Below, one piece after another: positions 33,090 to 41,739 of a DNA stretch of 53,330 nt. The position numbers and the translations under genes were made by a program. This DNA comes from a virus. The DNA lies in IMG/VR virus record IMGVR_UViG_3300037010_000252, positions 1 to 53,330 of that record. One strand, 5' to 3'. Each line of letters starts with the position of its first letter. Positions within the stretch are counted from its first letter, which is position 1. The notes under the pieces are model-generated. The model saw only the letters and a program-made list of their open reading frames with translations, had not been told where the DNA came from and searched no databases.

Positions 33090-33722
33090 TCAGAACACGC
33101 AGCGGGTTACATGCCGCCTGCGTTCTCCGTGTTTGCGCCGCACATTGGCGTCGATTCTCTGTCCGAAGTTGGCGATAAATTCGGCCTCGTGGCGGTCGGC
33201 CTTGCCTTGGTCGAAGCTATCGCTGTCAGTCTTTAGATATGCCAGGTGAAGCGCCCAATCCAGAAGTTTTGCGTGATACCTTGCATTGATCTCAGGTGTA
33301 TCCGTATCCGCAGTCATTTGAGTGTTTGGAAGTCGGTACATTCCAAGACGCAATGTTCCTGAAAAATCAGGGGTAAAATTGAGTTCGATGGATGTTCGAT
33401 CTGGAATTAGGAACAATGCTCTATAACGCATCTCGCGGCGGTCGATGATCGGAATTTTATCCGGTTCGATTGCGGGCGGTATCGTCAATTCGGCGTAATC
33501 AAGCCTAACGACGTTTGCTGTCAGTGGATAACGCTTGGTTCCTGGAACTACGTTAATCAGCGACGTCGCGCTGGTGTCGTCGTAAATCAAGCTGGCACGC
33601 TCTGCCGCTTCGTTTTCTGCTTCGTTAAGGAATCCATCAATCTCCGGGTCGCCCCACAGATATGGGGCCGCAATGTCCCCGGACTTGATCCTGAACAGTG
33701 ATCGCAGTTCGGCCAGGGTCAT
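33090..33722 (-). CDS. Head-tail adaptor-like protein
   Basis: 210 residues. The N-terminal MTLAELRSLFRIKSGDIAAP and LWGDPEIDGFLNEAENEAAE is the pattern of gp4/gp6-like adaptors, an N-terminal helix bundle followed by a beta insert and C-terminal helices (YHAKLLDWALHLAYLKTDSD). The length fits phage adaptors that sit under the portal. It lies downstream of the capsid genes, where the connector is expected. The family assignment is by pattern. Confidence 0.65.
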   Translation of the reverse strand: MTLAELRSLFRIKSGDIAAPYLWGDPEIDGFLNEAENEAAERASLIYDDTSATSLINVVPGTKRYPLTANVVRLDYAELTIPPAIEPDKIPIIDRREMRYRALFLIPDRTSIELNFTPDFSGTLRLGMYRLPNTQMTADTDTPEINARYHAKLLDWALHLAYLKTDSDSFDQGKADRHEAEFIANFGQRIDANVRRKHGERRRHVTRCVF

Positions 33723-33725
33723 TTG

Positions 33726-34085
33726 TTACTCATGTCCGCCGTCGTCAACAACGGCTTCCCATGCGTTGTCGCGCTCTTCCCGAGAGACAGTGAAACCTAC
33801 GATCCTGGATACGGCATCTGTCTTTGGTTTTCCATCGGCAGTAAAGTCTTCTTCAGACGGGGCTTCTACCATTGCCTGCATGGCTTCTACGATGGCGCTC
33901 ATCTTGTCGAAGGCTTTACCTTCTTGGGGAATTGCGCGCTCGATACCTTCGGGCATACAGCCAAGCGCAATCGCTTCGCGGTGAAAATTTGGGTGAAGAT
34001 CGGTGCCAGTTGGCTCAACAATGGCGATATGGCCAGTTGTCAGTGCAATCTGTACCGGCTTATCTTCCGGAGGAAAGAACTTCAT
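33726..34085 (-). CDS. Hypothetical virion-region protein
   Basis: 119 residues from ATG 34085, with AAGGAG 5 bases upstream; a TTG one codon earlier is an alternative. Strand-rich N-terminus (VQIALTTGHIAIVEPTGTDL) and long acidic helix. The pattern of residues 1-45 occurs in small head-region proteins of other podoviruses. Role unknown. Confidence 0.65.
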   Translation of the reverse strand: MKFFPPEDKPVQIALTTGHIAIVEPTGTDLHPNFHREAIALGCMPEGIERAIPQEGKAFDKMSAIVEAMQAMVEAPSEEDFTADGKPKTDAVSRIVGFTVSREERDNAWEAVVDDGGHE

Positions 34086-34104
34086 CAATTCTCCTTTTCA
34101 GTAA

Positions 34105-34135
34105 ATGGGCCACACCAGTTATAGGCGCGGCCCAT
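34105..34135 (-). terminator. Hairpin after the decoration-like gene
   Basis: ATGGGCC pairs with GGCCCAT across a 17-base loop on the minus strand. A short T-rich stretch follows (TTTACTG). It may be a weak terminator or an mRNA 3'-stabilising element. Confidence 0.45.
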
Positions 34136-34139
34136 GATT

Positions 34140-34541
34140 TTAGCCTTGCGCAAATTCGGCTCGGCCAACAACGTAGTATTGGACGGCAAGGCGAACCTTG
34201 CCAGTCGTCGGAGTGCCGCCGCCAGAAGTCCACGTAACCGTAAGATAAGGCTGTGCAGACGTAACCACAAAACCAGTCGGGTTGATCGGAACGCGAGAAC
34301 CAAGAGCATGAATATTGCCGTCCGTCATGTAACGGGTGGCCAAACCTGCATCGCCAACGTCCATAACGTCAGAAGTGCTAGAGTTCCATGCCTCGGTAGT
34401 TACAAGATCGCCACTGACTACAACTGCGCCAACAGGCAATTGCATCACGTTCAGGGCAACGTTGGTAACAAGGTCTGCCACGGAGATGTCCTGATACGCG
34501 GCAATCAGTTCCTGACGCCCAGAGTTTTTAATCAAAGCCAT
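34140..34541 (-). CDS. Capsid decoration-type protein
   Basis: 133 residues, beta-rich: FVVTSAQPYLTVTWTSGGGT, a Gly/Thr linker, then VRLAVQYYVVGRAEFAQG. It directly follows the major capsid gene in the direction of transcription, its own start has AAGGAA upstream, and it is flanked by hairpins on both sides, all typical of decoration or capsid-stabilising proteins made in high amounts. Exact family not recognised. Confidence 0.65.
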   Translation of the reverse strand: MALIKNSGRQELIAAYQDISVADLVTNVALNVMQLPVGAVVVSGDLVTTEAWNSSTSDVMDVGDAGLATRYMTDGNIHALGSRVPINPTGFVVTSAQPYLTVTWTSGGGTPTTGKVRLAVQYYVVGRAEFAQG

Positions 34542-34568
34542 GATGATTCCTTTCTATTCAGGGTAATT

Positions 34569-34590
34569 GGCTGGTCATTGCTGACCAGCC
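34569..34590 (-). terminator. Perfect 9-bp hairpin with GCAA tetraloop after the capsid gene
   Basis: On the minus strand GGCTGGTCA-GCAA-TGACCAGCC, 7 bases after the capsid stop. The loop is a GNRA tetraloop and the stem is perfect. No U-tract follows, so it is better read as an mRNA-processing or stabilising hairpin than as an efficient terminator. Confidence 0.6.
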
Positions 34591-34596
34591 ATGCGA

Positions 34597-35697
34597 TTAC
34601 TGGATGTAGTGATCCACCGCAACCACGCCGAAATCCTGAACGGAACCGTCGTAGATCGAGTAGAACTTGGGTTTCAGGAAGCCAAGCATCTTGTCGATGT
34701 TGATACCCTGCTGGCTGCCATACTGGAACGTCTTTTCATCCCATTCAGGAGCACCAAGATCAGCCATCGCCAGCGCCTGAGCGCCGCATACAAGCGTGCG
34801 GGTGCCGTTGACAGTACCGCCCGAACCCCATTTCGACCCAGAAGCAGCGCCCTTGGTCGTATAGACCAGACGATGCTCTTGAATGACAGCACCGTCGATG
34901 GTCACAGTACCGCCCGTGAAGAACGGGTTATCTGCGCTTCGCGGCATTGCCGTAACAACTGCGCGCTGATAGTCGGGGTCTTTCTTCAACTGCGCCAAGC
35001 TGTTGGGGTGCATCATGATGACGTAATACTCCTTGCCACCAGACATCAACGGCTTGACGTAGTGCTCCTTGGCATAGGCGATCATGTCAACGATTGCCTT
35101 GTACGTAAGAACATATGTGTTTGCGATGTTTGCGGTATTGCTCGGCAGCAACTGAGTACCATCCCACATCAGCGAGCGCGCCGACGTGGGCGCGGAAACG
35201 TCTGCGGCAAACGCCAGGTTTGGGAACGGAGAGCCAACTCGGGCGGCGCCGTTATTCTGCACCGAATAACCGACGCCTGACATAGTAAGGAACGCCAGTT
35301 GATCGACGCGGTTTGCCAGCCAGTAAGCGAGGCGATCACGGCCAGTTTCGCGGAACCTAATGACGGTCTTTTGTTCCGCCAGTTTGCCCTTGTTGCGAAC
35401 CGAATGGGATAGCTGGTCGATTGTGATGATTTGGCTATACGACTGCATAGCCTCTTCATTGCCTTCGCGCTCGTTATCACCGATCACGCCATCACCAACC
35501 AGGTCTGCAACCAGATGGATGATGCACTGCTCACCCTTCTCGGTACGGGTCAAGTCGGTAATGCGCTGGATCATCGAACCTTCGTCCGTGCCAGTGAATT
35601 TTTTGATGAACATTTGATCGCGTGCAGCGCGCCACACATCGCGCGACCAAACCAGTTTTTGTTGCGGCGTCAACGCCGCGAAATTTGTCAAAGACAT
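34597..35697 (-). CDS. Major capsid protein (Phage_capsid_3 / DUF4043 type)
   Basis: 366 residues. Opening MSLTNFAALTPQQKLVWSRD, then FIKKFTGTDEGSMIQRITDL, GEQCIIHLVADLVGDGVIGD and the REGNEEAM helix: these are hallmarks of the capsid family I recall as DUF4043/Phage_capsid_3, an HK97-fold shell protein. The long E-loop-like segment (RNKGKLAEQKTVIRFRETGR) follows. It follows a scaffold gene and precedes a decoration-like gene, as expected. AGGAGTC precedes the ATG. Confidence 0.85.
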   Translation of the reverse strand: MSLTNFAALTPQQKLVWSRDVWRAARDQMFIKKFTGTDEGSMIQRITDLTRTEKGEQCIIHLVADLVGDGVIGDNEREGNEEAMQSYSQIITIDQLSHSVRNKGKLAEQKTVIRFRETGRDRLAYWLANRVDQLAFLTMSGVGYSVQNNGAARVGSPFPNLAFAADVSAPTSARSLMWDGTQLLPSNTANIANTYVLTYKAIVDMIAYAKEHYVKPLMSGGKEYYVIMMHPNSLAQLKKDPDYQRAVVTAMPRSADNPFFTGGTVTIDGAVIQEHRLVYTTKGAASGSKWGSGGTVNGTRTLVCGAQALAMADLGAPEWDEKTFQYGSQQGINIDKMLGFLKPKFYSIYDGSVQDFGVVAVDHYIQ

Positions 35698-35821
35698 ATT
35701 GCGACTCCTAAGTAAGTTGGAAAACGTCTAGGCTGTACGCCGCCACACCGCGAAACCGGCTTTCTGGTTGCCGAACCACGACAGATAACGCTCTGTCTCT
35801 TGCGAAATCGCTATGTCTTTC

Positions 35822-35852
35822 ATGCAGGCGGGGCGCGAATCCCGCCTGGCAT
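35822..35852 (-). promoter_or_regulatory. Strong hairpin between scaffold and capsid genes
   Basis: On the minus strand CAGGCGGG-ATTCGCGC-CCCGCCTG, an 8-bp GC-rich perfect stem, extended by ATG/CAT with one bulged base. It sits in the 166-base gap upstream of the capsid gene, which otherwise holds only a 31-codon ORF (MKDIAISQETERYLSWFGNQ, 35728-35823) of doubtful status. It may separate scaffold and capsid expression levels. Confidence 0.6.
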
Positions 35853-35863
35853 TCATGCTTAGA

Positions 35864-36760
35864 TCAGTCGCCTCGCATACGCCTCTTTTCAGATTCCGGC
35901 AATGCGTCAAACTGTTCTTCGGTCATGTTTTGAATGTTAACTTTTGCCGCGTCCTGTCTAGTGCCAACCCCCACCGCAGTCGTGCTAGGCTGTGTTGCGG
36001 CAATCTTAGCGCCACGTTTAATTGCAACCACAGTGCGGTCGTCAACTTGCTTGCTTTCGTCAGCGGGTTCGGGCTTGTCAAGGTTGTACATCTTGGCAAC
36101 CTTATCGGCTGCCCTAGTGATAGCCTCAGCGGGACGCATTCCCTTTGACGCAATATAGAAGTCGCGCAATTCAACCAGTTCGGCAATAGCCTCAGGGTTG
36201 GCGGATTCTCCTGTGTCGTTGAACTCCGGGTATTTCTCGATCACAGCAGCGGCTGCGGCATTGATGTTGTTACTTTCAATAGCCATAATGCTGCGCTGCT
36301 CAATTTCCTTTACCGCACTGTCACGGATAATGGCGTTAATCTGCATGCGCAATTCTCGCGCCTTGTCTCGGTCTCCATCCATCAGTGCGTCTGTATAGGC
36401 ATCCTCAAGCGTGGAAACCTCGGTAGCAACATCAGGATTGGCAACCTGTTCCTGCTTTGCACCTCCGTTACGAAGTTCCTCAAGCTCTGCTAGAAGAGCG
36501 GCCTCTCGCAATTCTGCGGCCTTTTTGGCATTGTTTACTTCGTCAAAACGTGACTTTGGAATCATCACGTTAGGCTTTGAGGATTCCTCTTCAGCCTCTT
36601 CTGGGATTGAGGCAATCTCTTCCAGCGCCTCCGGGTCAAGCGGTTCATCTTCAACCGATTCCGGGTTAAAGTCGTCGCCACGGTCGCCCGTTACAACATC
36701 GTCTTCATCAACAATGTCGTTTTCACCATCTTTGATCTGGTCTTCCGATTCAGATGTCAT
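35864..36760 (-). CDS. Scaffolding protein
   Basis: 298 residues, strongly acidic N-terminus (MTSESEDQIKDGENDIVDED), a central helical coiled-coil region (KKAAELREAALLAELEELRN) and a basic C-terminus ending in FDALPESEKRRMRGD. The E-rich start, helices and basic tail are the usual phage scaffold design. It sits just before the capsid gene in the late operon and after the portal and a small gene. Family assignment rests on composition and position. Confidence 0.75.
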   Translation of the reverse strand: MTSESEDQIKDGENDIVDEDDVVTGDRGDDFNPESVEDEPLDPEALEEIASIPEEAEEESSKPNVMIPKSRFDEVNNAKKAAELREAALLAELEELRNGGAKQEQVANPDVATEVSTLEDAYTDALMDGDRDKARELRMQINAIIRDSAVKEIEQRSIMAIESNNINAAAAAVIEKYPEFNDTGESANPEAIAELVELRDFYIASKGMRPAEAITRAADKVAKMYNLDKPEPADESKQVDDRTVVAIKRGAKIAATQPSTTAVGVGTRQDAAKVNIQNMTEEQFDALPESEKRRMRGD

Positions 36761-36776
36761 GTCAATCCTCTATTGG

Positions 36777-36962
36777 TCAATCATTTTCGCCGGATTCTTC
36801 GGCGGCATTCGACTGCAACTGCTTCAGTTCAGCAGATTTTTCAACAGCCAGCTTCTTGACTGCCGCCATGCGCTTCTTGTCTTTCTGGATTTCACGTGCG
36901 CTCAACAGTGTGCGCAGATCGCTTTCAACAAGAAAATCTTTGTCAGAAATTACTCTTGCCAT
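36777..36962 (-). CDS. Small charged helical protein between portal and scaffold
   Basis: 61 residues from the ATG at 36962 (GAGGA 8 bases upstream); a longer reading to 37034 would run into the portal gene. MARVISDKDFLVESDLRTLL followed by SAREIQKDKKRMAAVKKLAV is a long amphipathic helix. Such small proteins next to portals may be internal or assembly factors. Not recognised. Confidence 0.65.
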   Translation of the reverse strand: MARVISDKDFLVESDLRTLLSAREIQKDKKRMAAVKKLAVEKSAELKQLQSNAAEESGEND

Positions 36963-36987
36963 GTTGTTTGTCCTCAGTGTTTTGTGG

Positions 36988-39108
36988 TTACTGTGTTGCT
37001 GGTTTCCCGCCTTCGATTCCTGTGTCCATGCCAACGTCGGGATTTGCTGGCGTGAGTGGGTCTGTGTTTTTCGCTGGAGGAACTATAGGGCCACGCAGAC
37101 CTGGCGGAGCCTCTGGCACGATAGGAGGCGCATCCTGATCGACAAAACCAGCCGATTTAAGGATAGAGTCGGCCATTCCAGCGGTCTGTGGGGTTTCTGC
37201 GATGGTGCGCGCCGATTGCATTGCGCTGAACGTAGCCTCCACCAGTTTATTGACTGTGACTGCCTCAAGTTGCTTCGTTTCGGCCTTGATCTTGTCTGCC
37301 TGGGCTTGGGCAAGTGCAGTTTCTTCCGGGGATTTACTGCCAACACCTTCCATTTGCTTGATGATGTCTTGCTTGCGAGACAGATTGGAACTCATGACAA
37401 TCGCCGTATCCGGTATTGCTACACCGCTCTTGCGCATTTCGAGTGCCTGCGTGAACTGGCTGTTCTCAAATGTTACCTGCATCGGCTGCTCGGTAATCAC
37501 CAGGTCGTACTCTCCTACGCTCATGTCGTTGATATATCCGCCTTGGCCGTCCGGCTTGTTGACCTCGACGAAATTGTGTTCCTCTGCCCCGGTATCTGGA
37601 TTTGTCTCGGTGATGCGTATGATTCTCGGGGAATCATAAAAATTCTTGATAGCGTAATCAATCCATCCAGCAACGAATGACCTAGTACGAGACAGGCTGT
37701 CCAGGGGAACAGCGAGCTGCTGCTGGCTTGCAGACTGTCGGCTCTGGATTGCGACTCCAGATACTTCCGCTCCTTGGGTTCCGCGCATTGCATCCGGGAC
37801 GGTAACCTCCTTCAAGGTAAGCAATGCCCTATCCATAAGTCGATCAACCCCGCTTGGAATCTGGCTAGGGTCGATTTTCCTAGGCGGTTGTGCGCCCTTG
37901 GCGTACTCGATTACAAGGCCATTCTCTCCGCCACGCTCCTCAAGTTCCTCGCCACTCATATTTGTTAGGCTATTCTGCTCATACATCCAGCCAGAATTTG
38001 CCGCCGAGTTTAGGATATGTACGAACTGACTCAACGTCTTGTTAAGAATCTTCTGCGGGTCAATGGCGTTATCAACCATGCCACGTGTTTTGCCGCGCCG
38101 GAAATATGGGAAGAACGGAACCACGGTAAAGCGATCATATGGGCTGATTTCATCAATCAGCGTCACGTAACGTGTTGAAACAGTCCACTTTACCCGTCGT
38201 ATCATGCGCTTGGATAGCGTTCCGCCTTCGGCAATCTCGGATGCTACGGCATCTGCATTGGTGCTGGTAACTGGATGCACGTCTCCGTAAGGAGAAATGA
38301 CAACATCAGCCATTTCATAAACGAATCGCTGTCTGTCAATGATGCGATAACGGGCTGTGTCATCGTCAACGCCGCTACGGTAGAACATATAGTAGCTCTG
38401 CCCACCTGTATAGATGTTTCCAAACTTGTTGCGCTGGCCTCCGCTATCGCCAGCTTCATCAACTCCGTCCCCAAAGTCATGCTCGCCTTGGTCCCCGTGG
38501 GCCATCTTCACCTTATCGCGCATCTCCTTGCCGTACAGCGCCTCAATTTCGTCCAGGCTGTACCATCGGGTGACAATAACGTCTCCCCATTTCTGCGGGT
38601 CATAGCTCTTAGCGTCAGGATCAGGGATCACGTCTCTAGGATCAAGGTCAGTGATGCGCAATTCCCCGAGAACGTTGTCATCGTATGACATTCGGCAGTC
38701 GTAGTATCCACGCTGCTCGATCATGCCATCAGCAAAAACTCCAGTTTCTACCCAATGCAGTTTGTTGTTGTCGGCAATCTGCATCGCCAGTTTAGACCTA
38801 ATATCCGCAGTCACCTGGTTAACTGGATTGCGCGGGCGAAAGGCGATGTCCATGCGGTTATGAATCTGATAGCCGATGGCGGAATTTAGCGCGGGCATGA
38901 TCTCGTTGGCTTCAAGAACCGGCTTTCCGTCAGCGTTCAATTGTTCACGGTCTGCGTCGTCCCATTGCAGACCTCCGCCCAAATAGTTGCGCTCGCAAAG
39001 AATCGCCCGGAATATGTAATCCAGGTGTCCGCGCGCGATACCATAGCGGTATCTATCCCAATTCTGTTGGGCGGTAATGTCGCCTAGTGGTTGATTGATG
39101 TCGTTCAT
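36988..39108 (-). CDS. Portal protein (P22 type)
   Basis: 706 residues, the usual length for P22-like portals. MNDINQPLGDITAQQNWDRY, FRAILCERNYLGGGLQWDDA, LPxR-like stem regions and a C-terminal helical barrel with DNA-exit loops. Segments such as IGYQIHNRMDIAFRPRNPVN and VDNAIDPQKILNKTLSQFVH are typical. The dodecameric ring forms the DNA entry vertex. It overlaps the large terminase by 4 bases and precedes the scaffold, a standard order. Confidence 0.85.
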   Translation of the reverse strand: MNDINQPLGDITAQQNWDRYRYGIARGHLDYIFRAILCERNYLGGGLQWDDADREQLNADGKPVLEANEIMPALNSAIGYQIHNRMDIAFRPRNPVNQVTADIRSKLAMQIADNNKLHWVETGVFADGMIEQRGYYDCRMSYDDNVLGELRITDLDPRDVIPDPDAKSYDPQKWGDVIVTRWYSLDEIEALYGKEMRDKVKMAHGDQGEHDFGDGVDEAGDSGGQRNKFGNIYTGGQSYYMFYRSGVDDDTARYRIIDRQRFVYEMADVVISPYGDVHPVTSTNADAVASEIAEGGTLSKRMIRRVKWTVSTRYVTLIDEISPYDRFTVVPFFPYFRRGKTRGMVDNAIDPQKILNKTLSQFVHILNSAANSGWMYEQNSLTNMSGEELEERGGENGLVIEYAKGAQPPRKIDPSQIPSGVDRLMDRALLTLKEVTVPDAMRGTQGAEVSGVAIQSRQSASQQQLAVPLDSLSRTRSFVAGWIDYAIKNFYDSPRIIRITETNPDTGAEEHNFVEVNKPDGQGGYINDMSVGEYDLVITEQPMQVTFENSQFTQALEMRKSGVAIPDTAIVMSSNLSRKQDIIKQMEGVGSKSPEETALAQAQADKIKAETKQLEAVTVNKLVEATFSAMQSARTIAETPQTAGMADSILKSAGFVDQDAPPIVPEAPPGLRGPIVPPAKNTDPLTPANPDVGMDTGIEGGKPATQ

Positions 39109-40634
39109 GCTGCCATTGCTGATCGTTTCTGTCTGCGACGAATGCTGGCTAGTTTCTGCTGCAATGGGGACAGTTCAGAAGCGCGAACTTCAACTGGCAT
39201 AAAGAATGTCATTGCCAGCGCGTCAGCGAAGTCTGGTGATCGCACGCCAGAAGCTCTCATTTTTTCCTTTGATTCAAGCAATATACGTCTTGCAGAATCG
39301 TAGCTGTATCCTGGCGCGCATAGGTCAGCAGCAAATTCATCGCTATCCGGTATTTGTGGGTCGAGCGTGAGCCACTCACGCATTTTTCCCCACATTTCTG
39401 CCCTAACATTGGAATAGGTTTCCTTGTCAAACGCCGCTGCGCCACTATGTACGCGGATAATCAAGCGATTCGGGAACAATTCTGCCAATCTACTGTAAAC
39501 ACCTGCTCCCACCCCCACCGCGTCCACAAAAACAGCATCCGGGTTTTCCTCGTGAATCATCATCGAGGCATGTCCGACAAGTTCCATTAGGTCAAGATGC
39601 GCGAACTTCTTGGTTTTTAGGACGCGCAAACCTTGGCGTAGCACGAATGTCGACCTGTCTGAGCCGAACTCTGCGGGGTCTATTCCCATCACCTTAGCGC
39701 CACGCGCCTCGGCATTATTCTTGCGGGCTGCGGCTACAAGTGACTGACTGATATACGACTCTCCGCCAGCACGAATGAACGCCAATTCGGGGCTTGCCGG
39801 GTACTCCTGGTTGAATAGGCTTACGTCCCCCTTAAAGTCTCCGAGGATCTTGTTTCTCCTCCATGCCATCTGGAACTCGTCTAGTCCGTAGGTGGTAGCG
39901 TATTGCGCCTCTTCGGTATCAAGAACGAATCCTTCTGGTGGAGTGCGGCGATACTCAGTCTGGATGAACCAGGGAAGGAATATCGGAATGTACTCGGTAA
40001 GTCCAGCCTCAGCGTCCTGCCATGCCTGGTGGAACGGATTTCCTACTCCGTTAGCGGTAGATTCAATGAATACCTCTGTGCCCTCCATGTCCGGGACTGC
40101 CTGCCCAATACCGGCCATGTGTTTCGCCGCATTCGGCCAGAAGCCAAATTCGCTTGCATGAAATAACTGCGCAGTGTCTCCGCGCCCTGTCTCGCTCGCA
40201 CCGGCTGTCAAAACCTTGTACGAGGACATCAACCTACCGAATGCCAGCTCGTTTGCGTTGTCTTTGCTGGCAGTTGGCCTAAGATTTTCTGGACAACATG
40301 CGTGATACAGCTTTGCCATGCTGAACAGGTTTGAAGTGGCCTTGGACTCATGAGTCATGATTACAGCACGCCTACCTGTTTGCGTGCTGGTCTTATGGTA
40401 GAAGCGGCCTTCTACCAGGGTTGATATTCCCTGTTGCCTACCCTTGAGGATGATTGCGCGAACCTTTCCCGTGCTGGATAACTGTGCTTCTATCTTCTCA
40501 TGTAGAAGGTGTTGCGCGCTGTTGAGCACAAACGGAACAACACGCCCGCGCTTGTCCCGTATGCGAAGGGCATGTTGAGCGTAATACGGAAAGTCATATA
40601 GCAGGCGCCGCAGGCGGGATTCTACCTCGTTCAT
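39105..40634 (-). CDS. Terminase large subunit
   Basis: 509 residues. ATPase domain: AIILKGRQQGISTLVEGRFY, where GRQQGIST is the Walker A variant of this family; VFIESTANGVGNPFHQAW follows. Nuclease domain: MGIDPAEFGSDRSTFVLRQG provides a metal-binding Asp, and VFVDAVGVGAGVYSRL a second. It cuts and packages phage DNA through the portal, whose gene follows with a 4-base overlap. The small terminase gene lies about 5 kb upstream, an unusual gap. Confidence 0.9.
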   Translation of the reverse strand: MNEVESRLRRLLYDFPYYAQHALRIRDKRGRVVPFVLNSAQHLLHEKIEAQLSSTGKVRAIILKGRQQGISTLVEGRFYHKTSTQTGRRAVIMTHESKATSNLFSMAKLYHACCPENLRPTASKDNANELAFGRLMSSYKVLTAGASETGRGDTAQLFHASEFGFWPNAAKHMAGIGQAVPDMEGTEVFIESTANGVGNPFHQAWQDAEAGLTEYIPIFLPWFIQTEYRRTPPEGFVLDTEEAQYATTYGLDEFQMAWRRNKILGDFKGDVSLFNQEYPASPELAFIRAGGESYISQSLVAAARKNNAEARGAKVMGIDPAEFGSDRSTFVLRQGLRVLKTKKFAHLDLMELVGHASMMIHEENPDAVFVDAVGVGAGVYSRLAELFPNRLIIRVHSGAAAFDKETYSNVRAEMWGKMREWLTLDPQIPDSDEFAADLCAPGYSYDSARRILLESKEKMRASGVRSPDFADALAMTFFMPVEVRASELSPLQQKLASIRRRQKRSAMAA

Positions 40635-40651
40635 ATTTGTGTCAGAAATCT

Positions 40652-40930
40652 TTACGAATATGCAGCATAAACATTAAGGTCAGCGGAACACCCGAGCCAT
40701 TTACCGGATGGCAAGGTAACGCTGGCCTGTAACTTCCATGTCCCGGCCTTGTCAAGTGTGTCTGCCTGGGTGATGTACAGGAGTTCAGTGCCAGATGCCG
40801 TTGCAGTCCACGTAACATGCGTTCCATCTGGTTTGCGCGCATTGATCTCGGTAACAGTGGCTCCGGCCAGGCTTACCTTGGTATCCAACTTGATTAGTGT
40901 TCCAGTGTCTCCGACATAGACTTTGCTCAT
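40652..40930 (-). CDS. Small Ig-like (BppU-type) structural protein
   Basis: 92 residues. YVGDTGTLIKLDTKVSLAGA, NARKPDGTHVTWTATASGTE and KAGTWKLQASVTLPSGKW is a single beta-sandwich resembling the N-terminal domain of phage baseplate upper proteins. Start overlaps the previous stop (ATGA). Confidence 0.65.
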   Translation of the reverse strand: MSKVYVGDTGTLIKLDTKVSLAGATVTEINARKPDGTHVTWTATASGTELLYITQADTLDKAGTWKLQASVTLPSGKWLGCSADLNVYAAYS

Positions 40931-41100
40931 ACGTCCTCCAGATCAATGCGCGAAATCAGGATTACAACCTGTTTTAATGCGCTTTTCACGCCTACAGTTG
41001 TAGTAAGCAGCGATTCAAACAGCACCGACATGGTAACTCCTGATTCGTAGCCTTGCGACTGCGTGATGCGGCTCAACAGAATGACAATTTCCGTGCTCAT
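40927..41100 (-). CDS. Small hypothetical protein in an overlap chain
   Basis: 57 residues from ATG 41100: MSTEIVILLSRITQSQGYES, then VKSALKQVVILISRIDLEDV. It has two short segments of similar pattern (VILLSRI and VILISRI), suggesting an internal duplication. Its ATG overlaps the stop of the WGGR-repeat gene, and its own TGA overlaps the next ATG. Continuous four-base overlaps make translation likely. The family is not recognised. Confidence 0.65.
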   Translation of the reverse strand: MSTEIVILLSRITQSQGYESGVTMSVLFESLLTTTVGVKSALKQVVILISRIDLEDV

Positions 41101-41237
41101 CGTGCTGATACAAGGCTTACGCTTTGGACAATGTGAGATTGTAGGCGCACAACTTCACGTCGGCGCCTCACGGCATTAAACAGCGACCCCCAACGGCCGC
41201 CCCAACGGCCGCCCCATCGTCCGCCCCAATGACTCAC
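41097..41237 (-). CDS. Small Trp/Gly/Arg-repeat protein with GTG start
   Basis: 46 residues: (V/M)SHWGGRWGGRWGGRWGSLFN followed by AVRRRREVVRLQSHIVQS. The GTG at 41237 overlaps the TGA of the upstream gene, and GGAGG lies 5 bases upstream of it. The TGA at 41097 overlaps the ATG of the next gene. The repeats come from a 13-bp GC-rich DNA repeat. W-G-G-R-W-G motifs occur at the ends of some phage virion proteins, so this could be a split-off or programmed extension of the preceding protein. Missed by simple ATG-based calling. Confidence 0.65.
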   Translation of the reverse strand: MSHWGGRWGGRWGGRWGSLFNAVRRRREVVRLQSHIVQSVSLVSAR

Positions 41238-41737
41238 ATGGGCCTCCATTCGTCAGTGCCCTCGATGCCGGAGCCGGTGATTGGAACTGCGTTTACCTTT
41301 CGGATGTCGGCTGCAATCGGCGTTGCCTGCGCTGCAGCTATTACGGCTGCAGCATTCTGCGCCGCCGTCGGAGGAGCTCCTCCGTCACCGATTACCAGCG
41401 TAGCAGCCGCAGAAGACTGCACCAGTACTTGCGGATTGCCTGTGTTGTTGATTCTGTCAAGAGCATCAGCCAGGTTTCCGCCGCTAACTGTTGCCTGGTA
41501 GGCTCCAGCAGCGAAATTTAGCTTCCACGATGATCGAAGCGCAACCGTAATTCCTGTTTGCACCCCGCCTCCAAGCGCGTTTTTGCCAGTCGCATCGGCA
41601 ATTTGGTCGTAAACAATCCCTCGCTCGCTTGATTCCTCGTCGCGGATCGCGTTGATTAGCGTCTGCATCATCAACGGCGCCGCGTCAGACTGCGGAATTA
41701 CGATGAAATTCGCTGAATGATCGAATGAAATAGTCAT
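41234..41737 (-). CDS. Structural protein of the receptor-binding cassette
   Basis: 167 residues. N-terminal FDHSANFIVIPQSDAAPLMM, then an Ala-rich C-terminal half (AAQNAAAVIAAAQATPIAAD). Likely a trimer-forming or coiled structural protein. Starts 2 bases after the upstream gene stop and ends in the GTGA overlap with the WGGR-repeat gene. Confidence 0.6.
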   Translation of the reverse strand: MTISFDHSANFIVIPQSDAAPLMMQTLINAIRDEESSERGIVYDQIADATGKNALGGGVQTGITVALRSSWKLNFAAGAYQATVSGGNLADALDRINNTGNPQVLVQSSAAATLVIGDGGAPPTAAQNAAAVIAAAQATPIAADIRKVNAVPITGSGIEGTDEWRPM

Positions 41738-41739
41738 GC

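Noticed and set aside
36754-37680. Plus-strand ORF of 308 codons across portal and scaffold region
   Set aside because: Antisense to well-supported late genes; Cys/Phe/Arg-rich; no ribosome site.
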